DNA of 64,000 bases from DASSQJ01 sp963773655 (GTDB lineage: Bacteria; Actinomycetota; Actinomycetes; Actinomycetales; Dermatophilaceae): contig CAVZBX010000001.1 of assembly GCA_963773655.1 (NCBI GenBank), positions 1,644,052-1,708,051 of the forward strand. Direction: 5' to 3'. The notes below the pieces were generated by a model. The model was not told the DNA's origin, ran no database searches, and saw nothing but the letters and a program-made list of their open reading frames with translations. The position numbers and the translations under genes are program-made. Of this stretch, positions 35,022 to 43,667 are shown one piece after another (the stretch's first letter is position 1; the number at the start of each line of letters is the position of its first letter).

Positions 35022-36131
35022 TCAGGAACGGACGCGGCGCGCCGTGGCGACGTCGTCGACCACGTCGACGATCGTCCGCACGTTCGCCAGCAGCACCCCC
35101 GCGAGCGGCCAGTCGAGGCTCCCGTGCACCTCCCCCGAGAGGTCGTCGACGAGCCGCTGCACGTCGTCGCGCAGGTCCGCGACGTCGGCGCCCGGCTCCG
35201 CCACCCGCCGCCCCACCTCGTGAAGGAGGCGGACGTACCGCTCGCCGAAGCCCGGCGGCCACGGCACGGCGTCCTCGCCCGACTCCCGCAGGTGCCGGGC
35301 GATCGCGCGCACCTGGGCGACGCCCTCCTCGAGGCGCTCCAGCACGTCGTCGAACGCCCGGGTCTGGCTCACGGGGTGCCGACGCCGGCGCGGGTTCCAC
35401 CGCCGGCTCTCCCGGGAGTAGCTGACGAGGGACCAGGCGTGGTCGAGGTCGCCGTCGATCGACCGGCTCTCCTCGATCCAGCGGTCGGCGTCCTCGCCGG
35501 TCCACCGACCCGCCAGTCCCCGGGCGATGTCGGCGATCAGGCGCCCCAGCCGTCGGTCCACGTCGTCGATGCGTCGCTGGGTGGTGCGGTCGTCCAGTGG
35601 CGGCACGACGAGGACGTTGACGAGCAGGGCCAGCCCGACCCCGATCGTGACGGCGGCCAGCCGGTCCGGCAGCACGTCCATGGCCCGGGGCTCGGACGCC
35701 GCGTCGCCGGCGGTGATGACGAAGAGGGCACTCGTGGCGACCGTGACTCCCTCGGTGCGCAGCGGCCGCAGCCGCGCCAGGCTGAGCCCCACGAGGAGTG
35801 CGACGGCCAGCGCCCAGGTCGGGGGCCGCACCAGCTGGGCGGCCACGAACGAGACGACCAGCCCCAGGGCCACGGCGAGCACCGTCTCGCCGCCGCGACG
35901 CACGCTGCGGTGCACCGTGGCGTGCACCGTGAGCAGCGCCACCCACGGCGCGAGGAAGGCGTGGTGGAGGTCGAGCACCCCGTCGGCGAGCACCCACGCG
36001 GCGACGGCCGCGGCCACGGCCTTGAGGTCCTGGAGCACCTCGGTGCGGGCCGCCGGGGAGGGAATGGCCGCACGCAGCCGCGGACCCGGTCGCACGTGGG
36101 ACAGGCGGTGCTCGGCGAGGTCGTCGGGCAC
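35022..36131 (-). CDS. FUSC-family membrane protein (aromatic acid exporter-like)
   Basis: A 369-residue protein with about six hydrophobic segments in residues 33-170 (DLKAVAAAVAAWVLAD, WVALLTVHATVHRSVRRGGE, ALFVITAGD, AVTIGVGLALLVNVLVVPP). It ends in a long hydrophilic, helix-rich cytoplasmic domain. The VHATVHRSVRRGGETVLAV region is the FUSC/ArAE signature (family includes AaeB, YccS). Substrate unknown. GTG start, preceded by a G-rich stretch. Convergent with the GT2 gene 25 bases away and divergent from a GAF-ANTAR gene. Confidence 0.8.
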   Translation of the reverse strand: MPDDLAEHRLSHVRPGPRLRAAIPSPAARTEVLQDLKAVAAAVAAWVLADGVLDLHHAFLAPWVALLTVHATVHRSVRRGGETVLAVALGLVVSFVAAQLVRPPTWALAVALLVGLSLARLRPLRTEGVTVATSALFVITAGDAASEPRAMDVLPDRLAAVTIGVGLALLVNVLVVPPLDDRTTQRRIDDVDRRLGRLIADIARGLAGRWTGEDADRWIEESRSIDGDLDHAWSLVSYSRESRRWNPRRRRHPVSQTRAFDDVLERLEEGVAQVRAIARHLRESGEDAVPWPPGFGERYVRLLHEVGRRVAEPGADVADLRDDVQRLVDDLSGEVHGSLDWPLAGVLLANVRTIVDVVDDVATARRVRS

Positions 36132-36321
36132 GTGGGCCCCCCGTACCCGGCCGCCGGGGCGTCAAACCTGCCGTCCCGAGACTTTCCTGAGACCGTCCTC
36201 ACCGGCTCGGTGCTCCGATTCGTCCACGGGCCCACCTGCTCTCCTAGGCTGACCTCGATCGCAGCAGGGACGTCCAACCACGTGCGGACCCGGCAGCGAG
36301 ACGACATCCGAGTGAGACCAC

Positions 36322-37065
36322 GTGACCGACGACGTGTGGCTGTCCGGGGACGTGACCCGTCTCGGCAGCCAGTTCACCGAGCTTGCCGCCGCCCTCACGA
36401 CCGGTCCGGACACGCCGGTCGACCCACAGCGGGTGGTGCACTTCGCGCTGCGCGCGGTGGGCCGCGCGGACCACTGCGGCCTGACCCTGCTGCGCCGTCA
36501 GCGCCCACCCGCGACCGTGGCGGCCACCGACGGCCTGTGCCAGCGGGTCGACGCCCTCCAGTACCGGCTGAGGGAGGGACCGTGCCTCGACGCCGCGGAG
36601 GACGGCGTGGTCGCCCTCTCCCCCGACGTCGCCCGTGACCCGCGGTGGCCCAGGTTCGGCCCGGCGTGCGCCGGGGAGACGGGGGTGCGCTCCGTGCTCA
36701 GCATCCGGCTGTTCCTCGGCGGTCTCGACGCGGCCGCGCTGAACCTCTACTCGCGCGCGGAGCCGTTCGACGAGCACGACGTCGCGGCGATGTCGATCTT
36801 CGCCCCGTTCGCCTCGGTCGGGGCCCAGGCCAGCCTGCGCGAGCAGGAGGCCAGCAACTTCGAGGCGGCCCTGTCCAGCAGCCGGCGGATCGGCACGGCC
36901 ATCGGCATCATCATGGCGCGCGAGCTCGTCAGCTCGGAGGAGGCGTTCCAGCGGCTGCGGACCGCCAGCCAGACCCTCAACCGCAAGCTGCGCGACATCG
37001 CCGAGGAGGTGGAGCGCACCGGGTCGCTGCCGGTGCGGGAACCGGACGAGTCGGCCCGGGCCTGA
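36322..37065 (+). CDS. GAF-ANTAR transcription antitermination regulator (type A)
   Basis: A 247-residue protein. The GAF sensor domain (about residues 20-165) has the ALQYRLREGPCLDAAEDG signature. The C-terminal ANTAR RNA-binding domain (about 172-232) has RRIGTAIGIIMARELVSSEE and LNRKLRDIAEEV. ANTAR proteins bind two-hairpin hexaloop RNAs and suppress termination. GTG start with weak Shine-Dalgarno. First of five such genes in 7.3 kb, and very similar in layout to the one at 41454. Confidence 0.9.
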   Translation: MTDDVWLSGDVTRLGSQFTELAAALTTGPDTPVDPQRVVHFALRAVGRADHCGLTLLRRQRPPATVAATDGLCQRVDALQYRLREGPCLDAAEDGVVALSPDVARDPRWPRFGPACAGETGVRSVLSIRLFLGGLDAAALNLYSRAEPFDEHDVAAMSIFAPFASVGAQASLREQEASNFEAALSSSRRIGTAIGIIMARELVSSEEAFQRLRTASQTLNRKLRDIAEEVERTGSLPVREPDESARA

Positions 37066-37094
37066 GCGGCGCCTGCTCCGGCAGCAGCCGCCGG

Positions 37095-37119
37095 GTTTCA
37101 CCCGCCCCCCGGGGGGTAG
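37095..37119 (+). promoter_or_regulatory. SigB-like promoter of a GAF-ANTAR gene
   Basis: GTTT-N15-GGGTAG, 47 bases upstream of the GTG at 37166. Same pattern and spacing as in front of fdhA. Confidence 0.5.
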
Positions 37120-37165
37120 CCCGTAGCGAGGCGGTGCCCTCACCGCCCGAGAGGGAGGATCGGCG

Positions 37166-37897
37166 GTGACCATGGACGCTGCCGGACACGGCGGCCTGCT
37201 CCTGGACCGGCTGACGCAGGCACTGGTCGACGGCACGGCCCGCGAGGACCTGCCGGCACGGGCCTGCACCGAGGCGGTCCGCCTGCTCGGTTGCGACGGT
37301 GGCGCGGTGACGGTCGGCTACTCGACCCCGGAGCGGGTGACGGTCTGCGCCACCGACACGGTGGTGCGGTCCGTGGAGGAGTACCAGGAGACCACCACCG
37401 AGGGGCCGGGCCACGAGGCGTTCCGCTGCGGGGAGTACCGCCGCCTGGAGCTGGGGCGGTCACGGGGCGCCGAGGACGAGCGCTGGCCGTTGCTCACCGC
37501 GACGCCCCTGGCAGGCCTGGCCCCCCTCGTCGTCCACGCCCTCCCGCTCCTGTCCGGCAGCCGCTGCTTCGGCGTGCTGACCCTGGTCCAGCGCGGTGAG
37601 GGCCGCCTCCTCGACGACGCGGCGGCGACCGACCTCGCCCTCGTCGTCGCGGCCGTGGTGCTGGCCTGCGTGGAGCCGGACGACGGCCTGCCGGACTCGT
37701 GGGAGGACCGGGCCGAGGTGCACCAGGCCACCGGCATCGTGGTGGCCCAGCTGGCGGTGTCCGGCACCGACGCGCTGGCACTCATCCGGGCCCACGCCTA
37801 CAGCCGCGGGCTGACCGTCCACGAGGCCGCGCACCGCGTGGTCCAGCGGGGGCTCGAGTTCCGCAGGACCCCGGCGCAGCAGATCGAGTCGACCTGA
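37166..37897 (+). CDS. GAF-ANTAR transcription antitermination regulator (type B)
   Basis: A 243-residue protein. The GAF domain (about 8-165) includes LLGCDGGAVTVGYSTPERVT. The ANTAR domain (about 175-235) includes EVHQATGIVVAQLAVSGTDA and LIRAHAYSRGLTVHEAAHRV. The end QIEST is shared with the 42954-43667 protein, its obvious paralogue. GTG is favoured over the ATG two codons later because GGGAGG lies ten bases upstream. The ligand sensed by the GAF domain is unknown. Confidence 0.88.
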   Translation: MTMDAAGHGGLLLDRLTQALVDGTAREDLPARACTEAVRLLGCDGGAVTVGYSTPERVTVCATDTVVRSVEEYQETTTEGPGHEAFRCGEYRRLELGRSRGAEDERWPLLTATPLAGLAPLVVHALPLLSGSRCFGVLTLVQRGEGRLLDDAAATDLALVVAAVVLACVEPDDGLPDSWEDRAEVHQATGIVVAQLAVSGTDALALIRAHAYSRGLTVHEAAHRVVQRGLEFRRTPAQQIEST

Positions 37898-37903
37898 CGG
37901 CGC

Positions 37904-37929
37904 GGTTGGGGGGCGGCCCGGTCGGGTAC
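37904..37929 (+). promoter_or_regulatory. SigB-like promoter candidate for the YihY gene
   Basis: GGTT-N16-GGGTAC, 60 bases upstream of the ATG at 37990. Confidence 0.4.
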
Positions 37930-37989
37930 CCGGTCCTCGACCGATGCAGTGGGCGGCGCCGCCGCCGCGAGGGAAGGCAGGGAGCCACG

Positions 37990-39027
37990 ATGACGAGCTC
38001 GACGACGACGCGGTCCGGGATGCCGGACTCCCCCGGCGAGGTGACAGCCCCGTCGTGGAGGTACGTGGCCCGCAAGACGGTCCGGGAGTTCTCCAGGGAC
38101 CGCTGCACCGACCTGGCCGCCGCGCTCACCTACTACGCCGTGCTGTCGGTCTTCCCCGCCGCCATCGCGCTGCTCTCCCTCGTCAGCCTGGTCGGCCGGG
38201 GCCAGAGCACCGTGGACGCGTTGGTCGGCATCCTCGAGGACGTCGGCGCCGGGTCGGTGGCCTCCACCCTCGAGCCCACCCTGGCCTCGCTGAGCCAGGC
38301 CCCGCGCGGCGGCCTCGCCCTGGTGGGCGGGCTGGCCGTGGCGCTGTGGTCCGCCTCGGGCTACGTCACCTCGTTCGGCCGGGCCATGAACGACGTCTAC
38401 GAGGTCGGCGAGGGACGTCCCTTCTGGAAGCTGCGCCCGCAGATGCTCGTGCTCACCGTCGTCGTCGTCGTCCTCACCGCGCTCGTGGCCCTCGCCCTCG
38501 TGCTGACCGGTCCCGCCGCCCGGGCCGTCGGCGACGCGGTGGGCCTGGGCTCCACCGCGGTGCTGCTCTGGAACGTCCTGAAGTGGCCGGTGCTGCTCGT
38601 CGTCGTCGTCGTCATCGTCGCGCTGCTCTACTGGGGCACGCCGAACGTGCGACAGCCGAGGTTGCGCTGGATCAGCCCGGGTGCGGCGTTCGCCGTCGTC
38701 GTCTGGGTGCTGGCCTCGGCGGCGTTCGGCTTCTACGTCGCCAACTTCTCCAACTACAACGCCACCTACGGCGCACTCGCGGGTGCGGTCGTCTTCCTGC
38801 TCTGGCTGTGGATCACCAACCTCGCGCTGCTCTTCGGGGCCGAGCTGGACGCCGAGCTCGAACGTGGGCGGGAGCTCCAGGCCGGCATCCCGGCCGAGGA
38901 GTCGGTGCAGCTCCCGCTCCGCGACGACCGCAACCTCGACAAGGCGCGGGCGAAGCGTGCGGACGACATCGAGCGGGGCCGCCGGCTGCGCCGCAGCCGG
39001 GGGCGGTCCGGCAGGCCGGACGCCTGA
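37990..39027 (+). CDS. YihY/virulence factor BrkB family membrane protein
   Basis: A 345-residue protein with six membrane helices. DLAAALTYYAVLSVFPAAIA near residue 40 and FSNYNATYGALAGAVVFLLW near 255 are the defining YihY/BrkB (formerly RNase BN) motifs, followed by LWITNLALLFGAELDAELER. A charged Arg/Asp-rich C-terminal tail extends about 70 residues. Function is not established (possibly lipid or small-molecule transport). The old RNase BN name is wrong for this family. Good spacing to an upstream SigB-like promoter. Confidence 0.88.
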   Translation: MTSSTTTRSGMPDSPGEVTAPSWRYVARKTVREFSRDRCTDLAAALTYYAVLSVFPAAIALLSLVSLVGRGQSTVDALVGILEDVGAGSVASTLEPTLASLSQAPRGGLALVGGLAVALWSASGYVTSFGRAMNDVYEVGEGRPFWKLRPQMLVLTVVVVVLTALVALALVLTGPAARAVGDAVGLGSTAVLLWNVLKWPVLLVVVVVIVALLYWGTPNVRQPRLRWISPGAAFAVVVWVLASAAFGFYVANFSNYNATYGALAGAVVFLLWLWITNLALLFGAELDAELERGRELQAGIPAEESVQLPLRDDRNLDKARAKRADDIERGRRLRRSRGRSGRPDA

Positions 39028-39085
39028 CGCCCACCGGGCGGTGCCCGGGCCGGCGCCGCGGGTGGGACACCGGGCCCGGACCCGG

Positions 39086-40885
39086 TCAGTGGCGCCCGGG
39101 GAGCACCTCGGCGATCTTGCTCTTCACACCCTCCCGGACGACGTCCACCCGGTCCGGGTCGCCCTTGAGGATCGACTCGGCCGTGCTCTTCATCTGCTCC
39201 CACGTCGCGTGCGGCGGGATCGGGGGCACGGCCGGGTCGGTGCGGAACACGACCACGGCCGGCCGGTCGGCGGCGAGGGCCTCGCGCCACGCCCGCGCGA
39301 CGTCGGCGGGGTCGTCGACCCGCTCGGCGTGGAACCCGAGCCCCCTGGCGAAGGCGGCGTAGTCGACCGAGGGCAGCCGCTGCGAGGGCTCGAACTGCGG
39401 AGCACCTCCCATGGCCCGCAGCTCCCAGGTGACCTGGTTGAGGTCCCCGTTGTCGAGGACTCCCACGACCAGCCGCGGGTCGGGCCAGTCCTCCCAGTAC
39501 TTGGCGATGGTGATGAGCTCGGCGAGGCCGTTCATCTGCATCGCCCCGTCGCCCACCATGGCGACCACCGGGCGGTCGGGGTGCGCGAACTTGGCGCCGA
39601 TGGCGTAGGGCACCCCGCACCCCATCGTCGCGAGGGTGCCCGACAGGGTCCCGCGGATGCTGCCCCGCATCCGCACGTGGCGGGCGTACCAGTTCGTCCC
39701 CGACCCGGAGTCCGCCGTGAGGAGGGCGTCGTCGGGAAGGAGCGGCGACAGCTCGGAGAAGACCTGCTCGGGGTTGACGGGGTCGGCCCCGACCCGGGCT
39801 CGCTCGGCCATGACGTCCCACCACCGGGCGACGTCCTGCTCGACCTTCTCCCGCCACGAGCGGTCCTCCTTGCGGCCCAGCATCGGCAGCAGCCGGGCGA
39901 GGGTCGCCCGGGCGTCACCGACGAGGTTGACCTCGTAGGGGTAGCGCAGGCCGACCATCGTGGGGTCGATGTCGACCTGGACGGCCCGGACCTTGGGCCC
40001 GTCCTCGTCGAACGGCGGGAGGAACTGGGTGTAGGGGAAGTTCGACCCGATGGTGAGCAGCGTGTCGCAGTCCATCATCAGCTCGTACGAGGGCCGCGTT
40101 CCCAGCAGCCCGATGGAGCCGGTCACCCACGGCAGCTCGTCGGAGAGGACGTCCTTGCCCAGCAGCGCCTTGGCCACCCCCGCCCCGAGCAGGTCGGCGA
40201 GCTCCTCGACCTCGGCAGCCGCGCCCCGGGCGCCCTGGCCGACGAGGACGGCGACCTTCTCGCCGCTGTTGAGGACGTCGGCCGCCCGGCGCAGGTCGTC
40301 CTCCGCCGGCACGGGGTACGCCGGGGCCCGGTCGAGGCTGGAGGGGACCATCTTGAAGGCGTGCTCCGGGGGCGAGTACTCGAGCTCCTGCACGTCGCTC
40401 GGGATGACGACCGCGGTGACCGTGCGGCGGCTGTAGGCGATCCGCATCGCACGGTCGAGCACGTTGGGCAGCTGCGAGGGGACGGTGACCATCTCGCAGA
40501 AGTCACCCGCGACGTCCTTGTACAGCGAGAGCAGGTCCACCTCCTGCTGGTAGCTGCCGCCCATCGCGCTGCGGGCCGTCTGGCCGACGATGGCGACGAC
40601 GGGCACGTGGTCGAGCTTGGCGTCGTAGAGCCCGTTGAGCAGGTGGATCGCCCCCGGCCCGCTCGTCGCCGTGCACACGCCGACCCGACCGCTGAACTTC
40701 GCGTAGCCGCAGGCCTCGAACGCCGCCATCTCCTCGTGGCGAGCCTGGATGAACGTCGGCTGGTCGTCCGCCCGTCCCCAGGCGGCGAGAAGTCCGTTGA
40801 TGCCGTCCCCGGCGTACCCGAAGACGCGGTCGACCCCCCACTCCCTCAGGCGGGTCAGGACGTGGTCGGCGACGGTCGTGGTCAT
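39086..40885 (-). CDS. poxB: Thiamine-pyrophosphate-dependent pyruvate oxidase-like enzyme
   Basis: A 599-residue three-domain TPP enzyme. The PYR domain has FGYAGDGINGLLAAW and the catalytic Glu in ARHEEMAAFEACGYAK. A central FAD/Rossmann-like domain follows. The PP domain has the TPP-Mg motif starting VVAMVGDGAMQMNGLAEL and ending with LDNGDLN. Best fit is PoxB (pyruvate to acetate and CO2, electrons to quinone), although acetolactate synthase-like enzymes share the fold. A C-terminal basic stretch could help membrane association. ATG has AAGGGA upstream. Preceded by a SigB-like promoter, in line with stationary-phase poxB control in other bacteria. Confidence 0.85.
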   Translation of the reverse strand: MTTTVADHVLTRLREWGVDRVFGYAGDGINGLLAAWGRADDQPTFIQARHEEMAAFEACGYAKFSGRVGVCTATSGPGAIHLLNGLYDAKLDHVPVVAIVGQTARSAMGGSYQQEVDLLSLYKDVAGDFCEMVTVPSQLPNVLDRAMRIAYSRRTVTAVVIPSDVQELEYSPPEHAFKMVPSSLDRAPAYPVPAEDDLRRAADVLNSGEKVAVLVGQGARGAAAEVEELADLLGAGVAKALLGKDVLSDELPWVTGSIGLLGTRPSYELMMDCDTLLTIGSNFPYTQFLPPFDEDGPKVRAVQVDIDPTMVGLRYPYEVNLVGDARATLARLLPMLGRKEDRSWREKVEQDVARWWDVMAERARVGADPVNPEQVFSELSPLLPDDALLTADSGSGTNWYARHVRMRGSIRGTLSGTLATMGCGVPYAIGAKFAHPDRPVVAMVGDGAMQMNGLAELITIAKYWEDWPDPRLVVGVLDNGDLNQVTWELRAMGGAPQFEPSQRLPSVDYAAFARGLGFHAERVDDPADVARAWREALAADRPAVVVFRTDPAVPPIPPHATWEQMKSTAESILKGDPDRVDVVREGVKSKIAEVLPGRH

Positions 40886-40928
40886 CGCGATTCCCTTCTG
40901 GTCGGTCGGTTCGCCCTCTGTCGGGCCC

Positions 40929-40952
40929 TACCCGGCGCGGTGGAGCCGAACC
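40929..40952 (-). promoter_or_regulatory. SigB-like promoter of poxB
   Basis: On the minus strand GTTC-N14-GGGTAG, 44-67 bases upstream of the poxB ATG. Confidence 0.45.
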
Positions 40953-41079
40953 CCCTCTCGGGCCGCCACGTCCGCGGCGGCGCTCGGGCGGTGCAGCGAC
41001 GGCAGGCCGCGGTCCGCGGTCGCGGGCTCACCGGACCGCCGTGACCCAGTACGTCCTGCCCTGACGAGAGAGGTCGCCC

Positions 41080-41292
41080 ATGGATGCCGTGCTCCGCGCA
41101 ACTGCCGTCCACCTGGGTCTTCTCCTGCTCTTCCGGCTCTCCGGCAGGCGCAGCCACTCGCCGGTGACGACGTTCGACGTCGTGATCCTGCTCATCGTCG
41201 GCGCGGCCACCCAGCAGGCCCTGTTGTGGGACTGCTCGATCGTCCATGCGCTGCTCGTCATCGCCGCCCTGCTCCTTCTCGACCGTGCGGGG
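41080..41292 (+). pseudogene. DUF421 (YetF-like) membrane protein, truncated
   Basis: About 70 residues match the N-terminal membrane part of DUF421/YetF proteins: DAVLRATAVHLGLLLLFRLS, then TTFDVVILLIVGAATQQALL and a third hydrophobic segment. After LLLLDRAG the reading frame loses all similarity, and the family's cytoplasmic domain is missing before the GAF-ANTAR gene begins. An upstream GAGAGAGG could serve as ribosome site. Most likely a 3'-truncated remnant. A frameshift hiding a degraded second half was not found in the 160 bases available. Confidence 0.6.
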
Positions 41293-41453
41293 GGATCAGC
41301 GTCGTTCCCACGATCCGCCTGGGCCGAAGGCCGCCGTCGTCGGCGATCGGTGGCATGCTGGGGGTGGCTTCGGTCGACGAAGCATCGTGATCGACGGACC
41401 GGTGTGGGGAGCGGGTTCGCTGCGACTCCCCGGCGCTGGGAGAAGGAGCACTC

Positions 41454-42233
41454 GTGTCCCGTTCCGACGAGCCCCGCGAAGGCCTCGTGGGCCTGGCCCC
41501 CGCGGCGTCCTCGACTCTGGTGCAGCTGTCCGACGCGCTCGTGGCGCTGTCCACCGGCGCTGAACCCAGCTCGACGCTCGACCTGCTCGTGGACACCGCC
41601 GCGGAGCACATCCCCGGTGCCCGCTGGACGAGCGTCACCACGCTGAGGCAGGGCCGCTTCTCCACCGACGCCGCGTCGCACGACACCGCCCGACGGGTCG
41701 ACGCCATCCAGTACGAGGTCGGGTCGGGCCCGTGCATCGACGCGGCCCTCGAGGACCACGTCTTCGTCACCGGCGACCTGCCTCGCGACGACCGATGGCC
41801 GGCCTTCGCGACCAAGGCCGCCGAGGAGAGCCCGGTGCGAAGCGTGTTCGCGCAGCGGCTGACCCTCCACGGTCATGTCCCGGCCATCGCCTCCCTCAAC
41901 GTGTACTCCGACGCCGCTGAGGCGTTCGACGAGGCCGCCCTCGGCGTGGGGCTCGTGCTGGCCACGCACGCCTCCCTCCTCGTCACCGCCACCCTGGAGC
42001 GCCAGCACGCCCGCAACCTCGAACGCGCCCTGCAGAGCAACCGCGAGATCGGCGTCGCGATGGGCATCCTCATGCAGCGGCACCGGATCACCCGCGACCA
42101 GGCGTTCCACGTGCTGCGGGTCGCGAGCCAGGACTCCAACCGCAAGCTGGCGGAGATCGCCACCGAGGTCGCCGACACCGGCACCATCACGATGCGCCGC
42201 TGGCCGCTCCCGCCGGCGGCGCCGAGCCGCTGA
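41454..42233 (+). CDS. GAF-ANTAR transcription antitermination regulator (type A)
   Basis: A 259-residue protein with a GAF domain (AIQYEVGSGPCIDAALEDHV) and an ANTAR domain (REIGVAMGILMQRHRITRDQ, SNRKLAEIATEV). These align with the 36322 protein (ALQYRLREGPCLDAAEDG; RRIGTAIGIIMARELVSSEE), marking a duplicated pair. GTG start with GGAGAAGGAG upstream. Convergent with the next GAF-ANTAR gene. Confidence 0.9.
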   Translation: MSRSDEPREGLVGLAPAASSTLVQLSDALVALSTGAEPSSTLDLLVDTAAEHIPGARWTSVTTLRQGRFSTDAASHDTARRVDAIQYEVGSGPCIDAALEDHVFVTGDLPRDDRWPAFATKAAEESPVRSVFAQRLTLHGHVPAIASLNVYSDAAEAFDEAALGVGLVLATHASLLVTATLERQHARNLERALQSNREIGVAMGILMQRHRITRDQAFHVLRVASQDSNRKLAEIATEVADTGTITMRRWPLPPAAPSR

Positions 42234-42237
42234 CCGG

Positions 42238-42251
42238 GCCGGCGCGCCGGC
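42238..42251. terminator. Perfect 14-bp palindrome between convergent genes
   Basis: GCCGGCGCGCCGGC fills almost all of the 18-base gap between two convergent GAF-ANTAR genes. It may act as a bidirectional terminator, or as a chance GC palindrome. Confidence 0.35.
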
Positions 42252-42908
42252 TCAGCGCAGGGTCGACGCGCGGGCGCGCTCCATGACCAGGCCTGCGGCG
42301 GCCCCGAGGGGCAGGCCCTCCTCCTCGGCGAAGCCCTGGAGCGCCTCGAAGGCGGCGGCCATGCTGAGCGAGCGCACCTGGGCCAGGGCGCCCTTGGCAC
42401 GCTCGATGACCGCGCGCTGCGCCAGGGCGTGCTCCACGGAGCGGGTGATCAGCCCCTCGGTCTCGCGGTGGGCGACGATGAGCAGGGTGGCGGTGTCGGC
42501 GAAGGCCCGCTCCGCGAGGCGCCGTGCGGCGCGGTCCTCGACGACGGAGGTGCCGAAGAGGTTGAGGGCGCCGTAGTACTCGCCGTGCCACCCCATCGGC
42601 GTGGCGCTGACGTCGAGGTAGCCGGCCCCCACGATGCACCGGCCCACCGACGGCCAGCGGGACAGGATGGCCTCTCGGCCACCCAGGGCCACCGGCCGGC
42701 CGGAGACGACGCTGTCGACGCAGGGGCCCTCACCCTCCTGCGCCTGGTGGATCTCGAGGTCCTCGGCGCGGTGCGAGGACGCGGCCAGCACCTCCAGGCC
42801 GTTCCCGGTGCGCACGAGGATGGCCGCGGAGTCGGCGCCCAGCGCCTGGCACGCCCCGGCGAGGAGGCTGGACAGCCCTCCGGCCACGTCGAGGTCGGGG
42901 GTGACCAT
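42252..42908 (-). CDS. GAF-ANTAR regulator (type C)
   Basis: A 218-residue protein. The GAF domain (about 8-140) has EIHQAQEGEGPCVDSVVSGR. The C-terminal ANTAR domain has AVIERAKGALAQVRSLSMAA and a LQGFAEEEGLPLGAAA helix. It is more divergent from the other four but has the same order and length. ATG start 45 bases after the stop of the next GAF-ANTAR gene in the same direction, so the two probably form an operon. Confidence 0.85.
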   Translation of the reverse strand: MVTPDLDVAGGLSSLLAGACQALGADSAAILVRTGNGLEVLAASSHRAEDLEIHQAQEGEGPCVDSVVSGRPVALGGREAILSRWPSVGRCIVGAGYLDVSATPMGWHGEYYGALNLFGTSVVEDRAARRLAERAFADTATLLIVAHRETEGLITRSVEHALAQRAVIERAKGALAQVRSLSMAAAFEALQGFAEEEGLPLGAAAGLVMERARASTLR

Positions 42909-42953
42909 CGCGGAGTTGGCCCTGAGCGAGGACCTCGGAAACGCTGACGGTGC

Positions 42954-43667
42954 TCATGTGGACTCGATCTCCCGGTTCGGGCTCTCGGCGAAGGCTACTC
43001 GCCGGTTGACGATCTCCTCCGCGCTGTTCACCACGCCCTGGTCGTGCGAGTAGGCGTGTGCCCGGATCAGCGCCAGCGCGTCGTCCTCGTCGATCCCCAG
43101 CTGGGCCACGACCATGCCGGTCGCCTGGTGCACCTCGGCGCGCTGCGACCACGGGCCGTTGCCCATCTCGTCCTGGGTGGGTCCGTCGGCGAGGAGCGCC
43201 GCCGCCAGCACCGTGGCGACGGCTCGGGCGTCGTCGACGTCGAGGTGGCGGCCGGTTCCGCGCTGGTAGAGCGTCAGCACCCCGAAGACCGGGGCCGGGC
43301 CGAGAGGCACCGCGTGGACGGTGACAGGAGCGACCTCGGCCAACCCGGCACCCTCGAGGAGGGGCCACCGCGGGTCGGCGCCACCGCCGTCGATGTCGAG
43401 ACGGGTGTAGTCGCCGGTCGAGAAGGCGTCCGCGCCAGGGCCCTGACCGATCACCTCCAGCGCCTCCTCGATGACCAGCGCCGTGTCGTCCGACGCGCAG
43501 AGGGTGACCCGCTCGGGACGGGTGTAGGCCACGGTGATCGCGGCGCCGTCGCACCCCAGCGTCGTGGACGCGGCTCGGCACATGCGGGCGGGGAACGGCA
43601 CGCCCTCGTCGGCGCCGTGGACCAGGCCGAGAGCCAGCTGCGTGAGAAGTCGGTCGACGTCGGTCAC
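42954..43667 (-). CDS. GAF-ANTAR transcription antitermination regulator (type B)
   Basis: A 237-residue protein. The GAF part has LGCDGAAITVAYTRPERVTL and the ANTAR part EVHQATGMVVAQLGIDEDDA and LIRAHAYSHDQGV, ending REIEST. These match the 37166 protein almost motif for motif. GTG start at 43667 with GAGGAGGTGGG just upstream. In-frame sequence further upstream has no family similarity and is left out. Transcribed with the type C gene downstream. Confidence 0.88.
   Translation of the reverse strand: MTDVDRLLTQLALGLVHGADEGVPFPARMCRAASTTLGCDGAAITVAYTRPERVTLCASDDTALVIEEALEVIGQGPGADAFSTGDYTRLDIDGGGADPRWPLLEGAGLAEVAPVTVHAVPLGPAPVFGVLTLYQRGTGRHLDVDDARAVATVLAAALLADGPTQDEMGNGPWSQRAEVHQATGMVVAQLGIDEDDALALIRAHAYSHDQGVVNSAEEIVNRRVAFAESPNREIEST

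Noticed and set aside
37981..38700. Runs of GTC/GAC triplets as microsatellite repeats
   Set aside because: They encode valine and aspartate stretches in membrane helices and linkers and reflect GC-rich codon use.
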